Below, piece by piece: positions 8,056-16,865 of a stretch of DNA of 34,714 bases. The stretch's first letter is position 1; each line of letters opens with the position of its first letter. Source of the DNA: Oscillospiraceae bacterium (lineage in GTDB: Bacteria; Bacillota; Clostridia; Oscillospirales; Acutalibacteraceae); assembly GCA_015066635.1 (NCBI GenBank), contig SVOA01000016.1, forward strand, positions 1-34,714, in the 5' to 3' direction. The position numbers were made by a program, and so were the translations under genes. Under the pieces are notes generated by a model, which saw only the letters and a program-made list of their open reading frames with translations, was not told the origin of the DNA and ran no database searches.

Positions 8056-9360
8056 GTGTTAACTGCACAAAAGGAAAAGCTTCTATATAACATCATTAGC
8101 TGTGATACGACGGGTAACTGCAATATAAGATGCAAATTCTGCTTTAACAACTGGGAAAAGCTCGGCGCTAATGTCAGTATGAGCGAGGACATTTTCAAAA
8201 AGATGATACAGCTGCTTCCTCTCGCAAAGGACAACAGCTTTTATCTGTCCTGCCTGTTTGAGCCGTTTATAAATAAGAATTTTGCCGACTTTCTCGCCTA
8301 TGTTCCCGAGGAATACAGACAGAAGTGCTTTTTTACCACAAATCTTGTCGCACCGCTGAGTGATGAGCAGATAGACAAGCTGAGCAAGGCTCATATTGAC
8401 CATATAAATATTTCAATGGAATCGCTCGAGGAGGGCACTTATAACGACCTCTGCGAGAAGTCGAATTTCAAGACGTATTCGGATAACCTGAGACGGCTTA
8501 CAGAGGCTTTCCGCAAGGCGGAAAACCCGCCTAAACTCCGTTATATCACAATGATTCTGAGGGCGAATTATAAGGAACTTCCGTTTATTGCATACAGATG
8601 TAAAAATGAATTTCTTTCCTCGGCCAACGAATTCAGAACTCCGTATGTCGGACCCAATATGCGGCTTGAGTGGCTGGACGACCAGATTCTTACCAAAAAG
8701 GAGTTAGCCGATTTAACGGGACTGCTCGGCTGTATCGGAATACCTATGGAAATCGACACGGGCACCGACACGGACAGTTATGCAAAGACAATAGAAACCA
8801 AGCGCGAGAGAAGCGAGGAGGAGTTTATAAAAGAGGAATCCGAGAACCGCTGTTATGAGCTCAGGGTAAGTTCCAACGGGCTCGTAAAGGTCTATGCCGA
8901 GAATAAGTGCTATGATTTGCACGATATTGACAACCCTTATGAATTTTTCCTTGAAAAGCTCAAATCCGTTTACAGGGACAGACTTAAAAAGAACGAATAC
9001 ACGGGCGATATTTCGGACGCGGAGGTAATTGCGGGAGATATGTTCTGCATTGACCGTTTTACCGACAGCGACGGAATACTCGGCTTTGAGGGCTGGGCGG
9101 CTGTCGGCGGACAGAATATGTCGGAGTTTAAGAAATATATAGTACTTCGCTCGGGCTCTGTTCGGAAGGTATATGAGGCACAGAGCGTTTCCCGTCCCGA
9201 CGTTGCGTCTGCACTTGGAAATGAGGGTTATACCGAATCGGGCTTTAAGGTTAATGCCGATTCCGAAGGATTCTCGTCAGACACCGAGGTCTTTATGCTG
9301 TTTAAAAATGACAGCGGCAAGAGCTTTATCAAGCGTTTTTCGGACGCGCTTGCGTTTTGA
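8056..9360 (+). CDS. Radical SAM protein with a C-terminal GWA-type accessory domain
   Basis: A 434-residue protein. The N-terminal radical SAM domain has CNIRCKFC (C22, C26, C29), the CxxxCxxC site for a SAM-binding [4Fe-4S] cluster. It continues with barrel-like segments, including HINISMESLEEGTYNDLCEK near residue 120. Residues about 275-310 (CYELRVSSNGLVKVYAENK) look like the start of a SPASM-like tail but have too few cysteines for auxiliary clusters. From about residue 330 a separate region begins with GFEGWAAVGG and continues to RPDVASALGNEGYTESGF. I recognise this pattern from the C-termini of Firmicute cell-surface polysaccharide proteins; that is recall, not a search. The start is GTG with a poor ribosome site (GTGGTG). 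The substrate is unknown. It sits just before two ABC half-exporters but is separated from them by a terminator. Confidence 0.8.
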   Translation: MLTAQKEKLLYNIISCDTTGNCNIRCKFCFNNWEKLGANVSMSEDIFKKMIQLLPLAKDNSFYLSCLFEPFINKNFADFLAYVPEEYRQKCFFTTNLVAPLSDEQIDKLSKAHIDHINISMESLEEGTYNDLCEKSNFKTYSDNLRRLTEAFRKAENPPKLRYITMILRANYKELPFIAYRCKNEFLSSANEFRTPYVGPNMRLEWLDDQILTKKELADLTGLLGCIGIPMEIDTGTDTDSYAKTIETKRERSEEEFIKEESENRCYELRVSSNGLVKVYAENKCYDLHDIDNPYEFFLEKLKSVYRDRLKKNEYTGDISDAEVIAGDMFCIDRFTDSDGILGFEGWAAVGGQNMSEFKKYIVLRSGSVRKVYEAQSVSRPDVASALGNEGYTESGFKVNADSEGFSSDTEVFMLFKNDSGKSFIKRFSDALAF

Positions 9361-9381
9361 CAATACAGTAAAGAAACACAT

Positions 9382-9411
9382 AAAAGGCAGTTGTTTATAA
9401 ACTGCCTTTTT
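9382..9411 (+). terminator. Intrinsic terminator after the radical SAM gene
   Basis: An 11-bp perfect stem AAAAGGCAGTT / AACTGCCTTTT with a 7-base loop and a run of T. It separates the radical SAM gene from the ABC pair. Confidence 0.85.
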
Positions 9412-9413
9412 AT

Positions 9414-9442
9414 TTGACTTTTAAAAGTCTGTGTGATACCTT
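9414..9442 (+). promoter_or_regulatory. Possible promoter of the ABC transporter pair
   Basis: TTGACT (9414-9419), a 17-base spacer and a poor -10 TACCTT (9437-9442), directly after the terminator and before the ATG at 9479. The -35 is good and the -10 weak. Confidence 0.35.
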
Positions 9443-9478
9443 ATTTCTTGTAACTGATTTGTTTGTTTCGGAGGATAT

Positions 9479-11302
9479 ATGGGACGGTATATCAAAATAC
9501 ATGAAGATATCAAGGTGCCTGTCGCCAAGAATATTTTTTATGCACTCAGGGTTATCTGGAAAGCGGAAAAAGCCCTGCCGATAAGTTATGTCCTGAGCCG
9601 CCTTACAGACAATGTTTTTGAGCTTTTTATACAGAATATTCTTTTCCTTAAAGTACTCCTTTCCGTCTTTGACTCCGGCGGAGATTTTAAGGCCTATTTT
9701 AAGGACCTGATATTATTCTTTATCGTTGCGGCAGTCTGTAAGATTTCAAGCTGGGCACTTGCCTATGTGCGTCAGGTTGCTGCGAAAAAGACACTTAAAT
9801 CTCTTAACAATATGGTTTTTGAAAAGGCTGCATCGCTTGATGTCAGCTGTTACGAAAACCCTGAGTTTTATGACAAATATCAGAGGGCAAATCTCGTACT
9901 GACCTCAAGCTATTTTGACCTGATATGTTCGGATATAGCCGACATAGTCAGCGGAATAATTGCACTCATACTCGTCATAGTTACTGTCGCATCCGTCAAC
10001 CCCGTATATCTTTTATTCCTGCTGCCGACCGTATTTGTTTTTTTAGTTGAAACCTTTAAGAGCAAGGCGGTTTACAGACGCGATTTAAAGATGACGGGAA
10101 ACAACAGAACAAAGGCGTATATTCAGAGAACTGTGTTCTTAAAGGACTTTTCCAAGGATATGCGTACCTCAAATATATTTGCCGTTATGATGAAACGCTT
10201 CAAAGCGGCTATTGATGCTAATGTCGAAATACTCGGCAGTTACGGTTGGAAGCTGTTCCTTTACAGCGTTTTCAGCACTGCGCTCAGCGAGTTTATACCG
10301 ATAGTCGGCACATACGCATACGCAGGGTATCAGTTTGCAAAAAAGAGCAGTATGACCGTGTCCGGCTTTTCGGTTGTCGTTTCCTCAATTAACACGGTCA
10401 GAGAAGCCACACTCAGAGTAGCCGAGGGCTTTGACGATATGACCCAAATGGCGCTTTACTTTCAGAATTTAAGAGACTTTTTCGAGTACGAGTCAAAGAT
10501 AGTTTCGGGCACAAAAAAGGTCGGAAACTTTGAAAGCCTTGAATTCAGAAATGTTTCCTTCCGTTATCCGAGCGCTTCAAAGAATTCTGTTAATAATGTT
10601 TCCTTTAAACTTAACAAGGGAGAAAAACTCGCTGTTGTCGGAGTGAACGGCGCGGGAAAGTCAACGCTTGTCAAGCTGATACTGCGCTTTTATGATGCGG
10701 ACGAGGGCGAAATTCTGCTTAACGGTGTAAATGTTAAAGAGTATGACCTTGAGTCGCTGCGAACTTCCTTTGCGACTGTTTTTCAGGACTACCGCAACTT
10801 TGCCGTTTCGGTATTTGAAAACGTTATTTGCCGTGAGTGCAGCGATGAGGATAAGAAAAGAGCAGAGGAAGCACTGAAAAAGGCAGGTGTCTGGGAAAAA
10901 ATCAGAGAACTTCCAAGCGGCGGCGATACTTTGCTGACGAGAGAGTTCGACCGTGACGGCGCAGGATTGTCGGGCGGCGAAAATCAGAAGGTTTCGGCGG
11001 CAAGGCTCTTTGCAAGCAATTTTGAGGTAGCAATTCTTGACGAGCCGTCAAGCGCACTTGACCCGATAGCCGAGTACAAAATGTATGAGAATCTTATTAA
11101 GGAAACCGAAAATAAAACAGTTATATATATTTCACACCGACTGTCGTCAGCCGTACTTTCGGACCGCATTATTGTTCTTGAGGGCGGACGGATAATCGAG
11201 ACCGGTTCTCACTCCGAGCTTATGAAAAGCGGCGGCAGGTACAGCGAAATGTTTGCCCTTCAGGCGTCAGGCTATAACAGAGAGGGGGATGACAATGAGT
11301 AA
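9479..11302 (+). CDS. ABC exporter half-transporter (TMD-NBD fusion), first of a pair
   Basis: A 607-residue type IV ABC exporter. The N-terminal membrane domain, about residues 20-330, has hydrophobic stretches such as ADIVSGIIALILVIVTVASV. The ATPase domain has Walker A GVNGAGKS from residue 388, Q-loop VFQDYRNF, signature LSGGENQK, Walker B ending LDEP (D521, E522), D-loop SSALDP and switch ISHRLSS. All catalytic residues are present. There is no N-terminal C39 peptidase domain, so it would not cleave a leader itself. The start has CGGAGG at 9469-9474. It overlaps the next ABC gene by 8 bases, which argues for a heterodimer. Cargo is unknown. Confidence 0.9.
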   Translation: MGRYIKIHEDIKVPVAKNIFYALRVIWKAEKALPISYVLSRLTDNVFELFIQNILFLKVLLSVFDSGGDFKAYFKDLILFFIVAAVCKISSWALAYVRQVAAKKTLKSLNNMVFEKAASLDVSCYENPEFYDKYQRANLVLTSSYFDLICSDIADIVSGIIALILVIVTVASVNPVYLLFLLPTVFVFLVETFKSKAVYRRDLKMTGNNRTKAYIQRTVFLKDFSKDMRTSNIFAVMMKRFKAAIDANVEILGSYGWKLFLYSVFSTALSEFIPIVGTYAYAGYQFAKKSSMTVSGFSVVVSSINTVREATLRVAEGFDDMTQMALYFQNLRDFFEYESKIVSGTKKVGNFESLEFRNVSFRYPSASKNSVNNVSFKLNKGEKLAVVGVNGAGKSTLVKLILRFYDADEGEILLNGVNVKEYDLESLRTSFATVFQDYRNFAVSVFENVICRECSDEDKKRAEEALKKAGVWEKIRELPSGGDTLLTREFDRDGAGLSGGENQKVSAARLFASNFEVAILDEPSSALDPIAEYKMYENLIKETENKTVIYISHRLSSAVLSDRIIVLEGGRIIETGSHSELMKSGGRYSEMFALQASGYNREGDDNE

Positions 11303-13094
11303 AAAGAAAAAAACAGATAAACACCACTCGATGTTTTCCAATATAATGTTTTTCCTTGCACTTATGTTTAAACTCTCTCCGGGGCTTGTTATAGGCGACA
11401 TACTCAACGGCATAATTCAGATGCTCCCCACCCGTCTTATTTCGGTGCTTGGTATAAAGTACATTGTTGATGTTGTGGCAGAGGGCGCTGACTACGGGAG
11501 AATTTTTAACGCCGTGCTTATAATTGCGGCTGTCCTTATAGGCGGCCGGTTGCTGACGCTTATATACAGGGAATTTTATTGGAATAAGGAGAAGGAAAGA
11601 CTATATTACAGACTGAATTCCACGCTTTATGAAAAGGCACACAGTCTTGACCTTGAAAACTACGACAATCCCGATTTTTATAATAATTTTATACTGACTA
11701 TTGAGTCGTCCTCAGAGAATATTCAGGGACTGCTCGGACTGGTTCAGCGTTATGTAGGCAGTCTTGCCAGTCTTATCGCGGTTGCTTCGGTAATACTCGC
11801 CATTGACCCGATTTGTCTGGGCATTATTGCGGCGACGGTTATAGTGTTCCTTCCCATAAGCAAAAAAATCGGTCAGCTTCAGATGGGCAGAAGAATAGAG
11901 AACACCAAATACCACAGACGAAGTGACTATTTCCAGAGAATCTTTTACCTTCAGGACTATGCCAAGGAGGTCAGGATGAATAACATCAGACCTCTGCTTA
12001 TCGACAGATACAATGACGCGGCGGATGATGTTATTGACAATCAGAGAAAATACTGGAAAAAGATAGCTTCTCTCTATGCCGTACAGCAAATAGGAGTGCA
12101 GGCACTCGGCTTTATGTTCATAATGCCGCTTTATCTCGGATACTGCGTGCTCGTTAAGCATACGCTTTCTGCGGGAGATTTCGTTGCGTCCTTCAACGGC
12201 GCATATTCGATAGCGATGTCTATGAATTTTCTGACCATTTGGGCAAATGCCATTTTCTCGGAACGCGCCAAGATGATAGAGAAGTACCGCGAATTTCTGA
12301 GCAGTGATTATAAAATAAAGGACGGCGAAAAAACAGCCGAAAACGGCGAACCCAAAACCATTGAAATTAAAAATATGTCGTTTACATATCCCGGTAACGA
12401 CAAACCGACATTAAAGAATATCAACATTACGGTCAAGCCCTATGAGAAAATTGCTCTGGTCGGTTATAACGGCGCAGGGAAGACTACTCTTACAAACCTG
12501 CTTCTGCGTTTGTATGATGTCACAGAGGGCGAAATCTTAATCGACGGAGAGAATATAAAGGACTTTACCGTACAGTCGCACCGCGACCGCTTTGCCGCGG
12601 TTTATCAAGACTTTCAGACTTTTGCCTGTTCGATAGGAGAGAATGTTGCGCTCGATACCGACACGGACAAAGAAAAAATCGAAGAGGCATTGCGCCACAG
12701 CGGTTTTTCAAAGAAACTTGACAAGGGGACGGATACAGAGCTTCTGAGAGAATTTGATGACGATGGAGTTATGCTGTCGGGCGGCGAGAGCCAGAAGGTT
12801 GCGATAGCAAGGGCGTTTTATAAGAAATGTCCTTACATAATTCTTGATGAACCGTCTGCCAACCTTGACCCGATTGCAGAGTATAATCTCAACAAGGCCA
12901 TGCTTGAAGCGGCGGACAGCAAGACGGTTATATTTATTTCGCACAGGCTGTCAACCACGGTAGTTGCCGATAAGATTTATGTTATGGAAAACGGAGAAAT
13001 AATCGAGTCGGGCTCTCACGATGAGCTGATGAAACAAAACGGCACCTATGCAAAGATGTTTGCTCTGCAGGCAGAAAAATATAAAGCACAGTAA
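11295..13094 (+). CDS. ABC exporter half-transporter (TMD-NBD fusion), second of a pair
   Basis: A 599-residue partner of the preceding ABC protein. After a Lys-rich start come membrane segments (residues about 20-320), then an ATPase domain with Walker A GYNGAGKT from residue 390, Q-loop VYQDFQTF, signature LSGGESQK, Walker B ending LDEP (D518, E519), D-loop SANLDP and switch ISHRLST. I chose the ATG at 11295 because AGAGGGGG (11281-11288) is correctly spaced; an ATG two codons earlier is nearly on top of that site. Both half-transporters keep the Walker B glutamate, so neither ATP site looks degenerate, unlike many heterodimeric exporters. The gene ends at a strong bidirectional terminator. 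Confidence 0.9.
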   Translation: MSKKKKTDKHHSMFSNIMFFLALMFKLSPGLVIGDILNGIIQMLPTRLISVLGIKYIVDVVAEGADYGRIFNAVLIIAAVLIGGRLLTLIYREFYWNKEKERLYYRLNSTLYEKAHSLDLENYDNPDFYNNFILTIESSSENIQGLLGLVQRYVGSLASLIAVASVILAIDPICLGIIAATVIVFLPISKKIGQLQMGRRIENTKYHRRSDYFQRIFYLQDYAKEVRMNNIRPLLIDRYNDAADDVIDNQRKYWKKIASLYAVQQIGVQALGFMFIMPLYLGYCVLVKHTLSAGDFVASFNGAYSIAMSMNFLTIWANAIFSERAKMIEKYREFLSSDYKIKDGEKTAENGEPKTIEIKNMSFTYPGNDKPTLKNINITVKPYEKIALVGYNGAGKTTLTNLLLRLYDVTEGEILIDGENIKDFTVQSHRDRFAAVYQDFQTFACSIGENVALDTDTDKEKIEEALRHSGFSKKLDKGTDTELLREFDDDGVMLSGGESQKVAIARAFYKKCPYIILDEPSANLDPIAEYNLNKAMLEAADSKTVIFISHRLSTTVVADKIYVMENGEIIESGSHDELMKQNGTYAKMFALQAEKYKAQ

Positions 13095-13095
13095 T

Positions 13096-13125
13096 AAAAA
13101 AGCAGGGTTTTTACCCTGCTTTTTT
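13096..13125. terminator. Bidirectional intrinsic terminator between the ABC pair and GH35
   Basis: A perfect 13-bp stem AAAAAAGCAGGGT / ACCCTGCTTTTTT with a TTTT loop. The A-run and T-run make it functional from both convergent directions. Confidence 0.9.
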
Positions 13126-13135
13126 GTTGCTCATT

Positions 13136-14866
13136 TTATCCTATATCGTGTATGTCGGTAATTGTTAAGGTGTCCGTTTCGCTTCCGTCAAGTTCAAGCA
13201 CCGTGATTTCGTTGTCCTCTTTCAGAAGAACACCCGGTATATACAGCGACTTCTGCGGTCCGACATTCCAATACCTTCCGAGATTAAATCCGTTGACAAA
13301 GATATAACCCTTTGTAAAACCGTCGGGATGAACGAAACATCCCTTGTTCTTTTCGGCTTTGAAATAACCTCTCATAAACAGGGGATATTCACTCTTTTCA
13401 CAGCCGAATTCAAGCGCGGAGAGGTCGTCGAGAGGCATGGGATAAATGTCGAAGTCCGACAGATACTGAAGCTTGATTCTGATACCGCTCACGCCCTTGC
13501 GGTTGTGCATATACGGTCCGTAGTTAATTCTGCCCATATCTTCGACAAGCACGGCAATTTCGTGCTCGCCCTCAAGTAAGCCGATATCCGTGCTATGCTC
13601 GGGGTCATTTCGGTAGATAACTGCCTTTAACTTGCCGTCAATAAAGACGTGCGCTCTGTCGGAAAGACCGTCAAGGAAGAGTTTGCCGTCGTATTTTCCC
13701 GATATTTTCGTGCGGTACAGAATAAGACCGTCGTTCAGACCGAATTGTTCCATGCCTTCTGCTGTAAAGCTTTTTACCTTTATAGATAAACCGTCAAGAT
13801 TTTTCATAAGCGCAGCAAAGGAAGTAAGTTTGACCTCACCGATATTCTGAAGCTCGGGCTCCGGGGGCAGTTCATCGGGTTCATTACCCTGATGTGCGAG
13901 CAGAACTTCTCTTACCGCATGATACTTTTCGGTATAGCCGCCCCATTCGTTGAGCAGGGCGTCGTCATCATAGCTTGTAACCGTGGGCTGAAAACGCTCG
14001 TAGCAGTTTGCACCCGAGTTAAAGCCGAAATTAGTGCCTCCGTGGAAGGTGTAAAAGCTGAAACTCGCGTTCATTCCGAGCATTTTTTTAAGTTCCGTTA
14101 CAACGGTTTCGGCGCTTCTGTGATGATGAATTTCATCCTCTCCCCATGCGTCAAACCAGCCGTTCCAGAATTCTCCGCACATAAGCGGACCGTCGGGCTG
14201 ATATTTTCTTAACGTGCGGAAGGCTTCCTCCGTTCTCGAACCGAAATTTGCCACCTTGAAAACCTCGGGCAGAGTGCCGCCCGATAGCATATTGTCCTCG
14301 GCGCCGTCGGAGGTGAACAGAAGCTCGGTGCATCCGCAGGATTCCATAAGCTCTTTTATGAAGCGCAGATAGTTTTTATCGTTTCCGTAGCTTCCGTATT
14401 CGTTCTCTATCTGCATGGCAATAATGTTGCCGCCGTTTGACAGCTGCATGGGAGCAATTTCCCTGAACAGAGCGCGGTAAAATCCTGAGACTGCGTCAAG
14501 ATACGGTTTATACATTGAACGCACCTGCATACCCTTGTCCTTCAGGAGCCAGGCGGGAAGTCCGCCGAAACTCCACTCGGCGCAGATGTACGGACCCGGA
14601 CGCACTATTGCATACAGCCCGAGCCGTTGTGCGGTTTTAAGGAAACGGACTATATCGAGATTGCCCGTAAAGTCAAATTCGCCCTCTTCTTTTTCGTGCA
14701 GATTCCAGCTGACGTAGGTTTCAACCGTGTTAAAGCCGCACGCTTTTAGCTTTTTCAAAGTATCCTCCCAGTATTCGGGGAAAAATCGGAAATAGTGTAC
14801 GGCTCCCGAGTAGATGTGAAACGTTTTGCCGTCGAGATAAAAATCGCTGTTTTTAATTTCAAGCAT
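13136..14866 (-). CDS. GH35 beta-galactosidase
   Basis: A 576-residue family GH35 retaining beta-galactosidase. The N-terminal TIM barrel shows the family pattern GAVHYFRFFPEYWEDTL and RPGPYICAEWSFGGLPAWLL. The acid/base is E156 in IENEYGSYG and the nucleophile E232 in GEFWNGWF. C-terminal beta-sandwich regions follow, ending near YIFVNGFNLGRYWN. There is no signal peptide, so it is cytoplasmic and must act on imported oligosaccharides. The start overlaps the nahK stop by 8 bases (ATGCTTGA), implying coupled translation. With NahK upstream it fits hydrolysis of Gal-beta-HexNAc disaccharides from host glycans, though the linkage preference is inference. Confidence 0.93.
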   Translation of the reverse strand: MLEIKNSDFYLDGKTFHIYSGAVHYFRFFPEYWEDTLKKLKACGFNTVETYVSWNLHEKEEGEFDFTGNLDIVRFLKTAQRLGLYAIVRPGPYICAEWSFGGLPAWLLKDKGMQVRSMYKPYLDAVSGFYRALFREIAPMQLSNGGNIIAMQIENEYGSYGNDKNYLRFIKELMESCGCTELLFTSDGAEDNMLSGGTLPEVFKVANFGSRTEEAFRTLRKYQPDGPLMCGEFWNGWFDAWGEDEIHHHRSAETVVTELKKMLGMNASFSFYTFHGGTNFGFNSGANCYERFQPTVTSYDDDALLNEWGGYTEKYHAVREVLLAHQGNEPDELPPEPELQNIGEVKLTSFAALMKNLDGLSIKVKSFTAEGMEQFGLNDGLILYRTKISGKYDGKLFLDGLSDRAHVFIDGKLKAVIYRNDPEHSTDIGLLEGEHEIAVLVEDMGRINYGPYMHNRKGVSGIRIKLQYLSDFDIYPMPLDDLSALEFGCEKSEYPLFMRGYFKAEKNKGCFVHPDGFTKGYIFVNGFNLGRYWNVGPQKSLYIPGVLLKEDNEITVLELDGSETDTLTITDIHDIG

Positions 14867-15947
14867 GGCAGTATTCCTTTACAATTTTTTTCATTTCGGT
14901 TAGTTTGCTGTCTATATCTTTGCAAAGCGCAATCTGTGCGCGTGTGCGCACAAGATTATGCTGAGGATATCCTGTTTTGAAATACACGTCGCCGTTTAGA
15001 TAGTCGGTCAGAAATCTTATAACAAGTTCAAATGTCATAAGGTAAGCCGAGAAGGCAAGATGCTCTGCTTCGGCGGGAGTAAGACTGTCTTTGGCTTCGC
15101 TGAGATAACCTTCGGTATATGCCCTGAAAAGTTCGAGGTCAAGAGAAACCTTACGGGTGTCGGGCTCGTCCTCGGCAGCCGTGTTCGCACCGAAGCGTAT
15201 GCTGTCGCCGTAGTCGTAGAGCGACAGACCCGGCATAACGGTATCAAGGTCGATTATGCAAACTCCCTCGTCTGTCTTTTTGTCAAAAAGTATGTTGTTG
15301 AGCTTGGTGTCGTTATGAGTTACCCTGAGAGGTATTTTACCCTCTTTGCAGAGATTAGTCAGGATATATGCCTTATCTTCGTTTCGGAGTATGTAGTCAA
15401 TTTCATCTTTTACCGAAGCCGCTCTGCCCTCGGTATCCTTTGCGAGTGCCTCTTTAAAAGCTTCAAGTCTTTTGGGCGTATTGTGGAAATCGGGAATGGT
15501 GTCGTAAAGCGTTTTTATGGGGTAGTCGCAGAGCAGTCTCTGAAATTTGCCGAAAGCCCTGCCCGCATTGTAAAAAACCTCTTTGCTGTCTATGCGGTTG
15601 CAGGTGTAAACCCCGTCAACGAATTTATAACATCTCCAGCAATTACCCTCGCTGTCGGTACAGTAATAACTACCGTCTTTGGTCTTTAAGAAATCAAGTG
15701 TCTGCATTTCGCCTTTTTCTCTGATGTGAGCCGTTACTCCTGCTATGTTTTGCATAAGCTCGTCGGGTTTGCGGAAAACAAACGTGTTGATTTTTTGCAG
15801 TATGAATTTTTCCTGTACGCCGTCCGCGTCAAAACAGATTAAAAATGTTGAGTTGATTATCCCGTCGGTTTTGACCTCTGAGGAAACAAACCTGCCGGGG
15901 AAATCAAAGCTTCCGAGTATAAAATCAGCGTTAAATGTTTCTGCCAT
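14859..15947 (-). CDS. nahK: N-acetylhexosamine 1-kinase-like protein (APH-fold)
   Basis: A 362-residue kinase of the aminoglycoside-phosphotransferase fold. It resembles Bifidobacterium longum NahK/LnpB (about 359 residues) along its length as I recall that sequence, sharing PLRVTHNDTKLNNILFD, IIDLDTVMPG, YDYGDSIRFGA, ELFRAYTEGY and FKTGYPQHNLVRTRAQI. The catalytic Asp corresponds to D213, with metal-binding D233/D235 in IDLD. NahK phosphorylates the anomeric OH of GlcNAc or GalNAc to HexNAc-1-phosphate in galacto-N-biose/lacto-N-biose salvage. Here it is coupled to a GH35 galactosidase rather than to a GH112 phosphorylase. The start is supported by GGAGG (15954-15958) at normal spacing. Confidence 0.85.
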   Translation of the reverse strand: MAETFNADFILGSFDFPGRFVSSEVKTDGIINSTFLICFDADGVQEKFILQKINTFVFRKPDELMQNIAGVTAHIREKGEMQTLDFLKTKDGSYYCTDSEGNCWRCYKFVDGVYTCNRIDSKEVFYNAGRAFGKFQRLLCDYPIKTLYDTIPDFHNTPKRLEAFKEALAKDTEGRAASVKDEIDYILRNEDKAYILTNLCKEGKIPLRVTHNDTKLNNILFDKKTDEGVCIIDLDTVMPGLSLYDYGDSIRFGANTAAEDEPDTRKVSLDLELFRAYTEGYLSEAKDSLTPAEAEHLAFSAYLMTFELVIRFLTDYLNGDVYFKTGYPQHNLVRTRAQIALCKDIDSKLTEMKKIVKEYCHA

Positions 15948-15976
15948 TTTTTTCCTCCGTAATAAATGTCGCGTTT

Positions 15977-16005
15977 ATTATAATATAATTATACAAATTT
16001 AACAA
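15977..16005 (-). promoter_or_regulatory. Predicted promoter for nahK-GH35
   Basis: On the minus strand: TTGTTA (16005-16000), a 17-base spacer and a perfect TATAAT (15982-15977), about 30 bases ahead of the nahK start. The region is very AT-rich, so chance matches are possible. Confidence 0.5.
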
Positions 16006-16036
16006 TATTAAAATATATTCTTTTACAAAATATCTC

Positions 16037-16065
16037 TTTACATAATGACCTGTTTAAGATAAAAT
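16037..16065 (+). promoter_or_regulatory. Predicted promoter for the pyrH operon
   Basis: TTTACA (16037-16042), a 17-base spacer and TAAAAT (16060-16065), with an overlapping TATAAT at 16065-16070. It lies 48 bases upstream of pyrH and is divergent from the nahK promoter. Confidence 0.55.
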
Positions 16066-16112
16066 ATAATAGTAAAAAAAGGCAAATATTTTCTTCTGCG
16101 GAGGATGTTTAT

Positions 16113-16817
16113 ATGGCAAGTGTTTATAAAAGAATTTTACTCAAGCTCAGCGGAGAGGTGCTCTCGGGAGAAGCGGGGCACGGCTTTGACTTTGACGTAA
16201 TTAACAATGTCTGCTCTTACATAAAGAGCTGCGCCGAGGAGGGCGTTCAGATAGGCGTTGTCGTAGGCGGAGGAAATTTCTGGCGCGGCAGAAGCAGCGG
16301 CAGTATGGACAGAACCAAAGCAGACCATATCGGTATGCTTGCAACGACAATGAATTCTCTCGCTCTTGCGGACACTCTTGAGCAGCTCGGAGTTGACACA
16401 AGAGTTATGACGGCTATCGAGATGAGACAGATTTGTGAGCCGTTTGTACGCGACGAAGCAATACGCCACCTTGAAAAAGGCAGGGTCGTTATCTTCGGTT
16501 GCGGCACGGGCAGTCCCTTCTTCTCAACCGATACTACCGCAGCTCTGAGAGCTGCCGAAATAAAGGCGGACATTATTTTTAAGGCGACCAATGTTGACGG
16601 AGTTTACGACAAGGATCCCAACAAATTTGCGGACGCTGTCAAATATGACAGACTCACTCATACCGAGGTGCTCGGCAAGGGACTTGCGGTTATGGACGCC
16701 ACAGCCGCTTCTCTGTGCAGAGACAACGGAATCAAAATTCTCGTCTTTAATCTTTCCGACCCCGAGAATATTCTCAAAGCGGTAAGGGGCGAGAGCATAG
16801 GCACCATAGTTGAATAA
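16113..16817 (+). CDS. pyrH: UMP kinase
   Basis: Phosphorylates UMP to UDP with ATP; a cytosolic hexameric enzyme of the amino acid kinase fold, and essential in most bacteria. At 234 residues it matches the usual length. Visible motifs are [16 protein letters not shown] at the N-terminus, [12 protein letters not shown] (near residue 50), the substrate-site region [20 protein letters not shown] (near 130), [13 protein letters not shown] and a C-terminal GTIVE. The start is preceded by GCGGAGG at 16098-16104. It is the first gene of the pyrH-frr-uppS-cdsA-dxr-rseP-ispG-polC run. Confidence 0.97.
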   Translation: MASVYKRILLKLSGEVLSGEAGHGFDFDVINNVCSYIKSCAEEGVQIGVVVGGGNFWRGRSSGSMDRTKADHIGMLATTMNSLALADTLEQLGVDTRVMTAIEMRQICEPFVRDEAIRHLEKGRVVIFGCGTGSPFFSTDTTAALRAAEIKADIIFKATNVDGVYDKDPNKFADAVKYDRLTHTEVLGKGLAVMDATAASLCRDNGIKILVFNLSDPENILKAVRGESIGTIVE

Positions 16818-16865
16818 GTTCAAAAAACAGGACTTTAAATAAATCAATATTACGGAGGTATTTAT

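Noticed and set aside
9361-9478. Small precursor peptide gene between radical SAM and ABC genes
   Set aside because: The gap contains a terminator and a promoter-like site but no ORF with a ribosome binding site.
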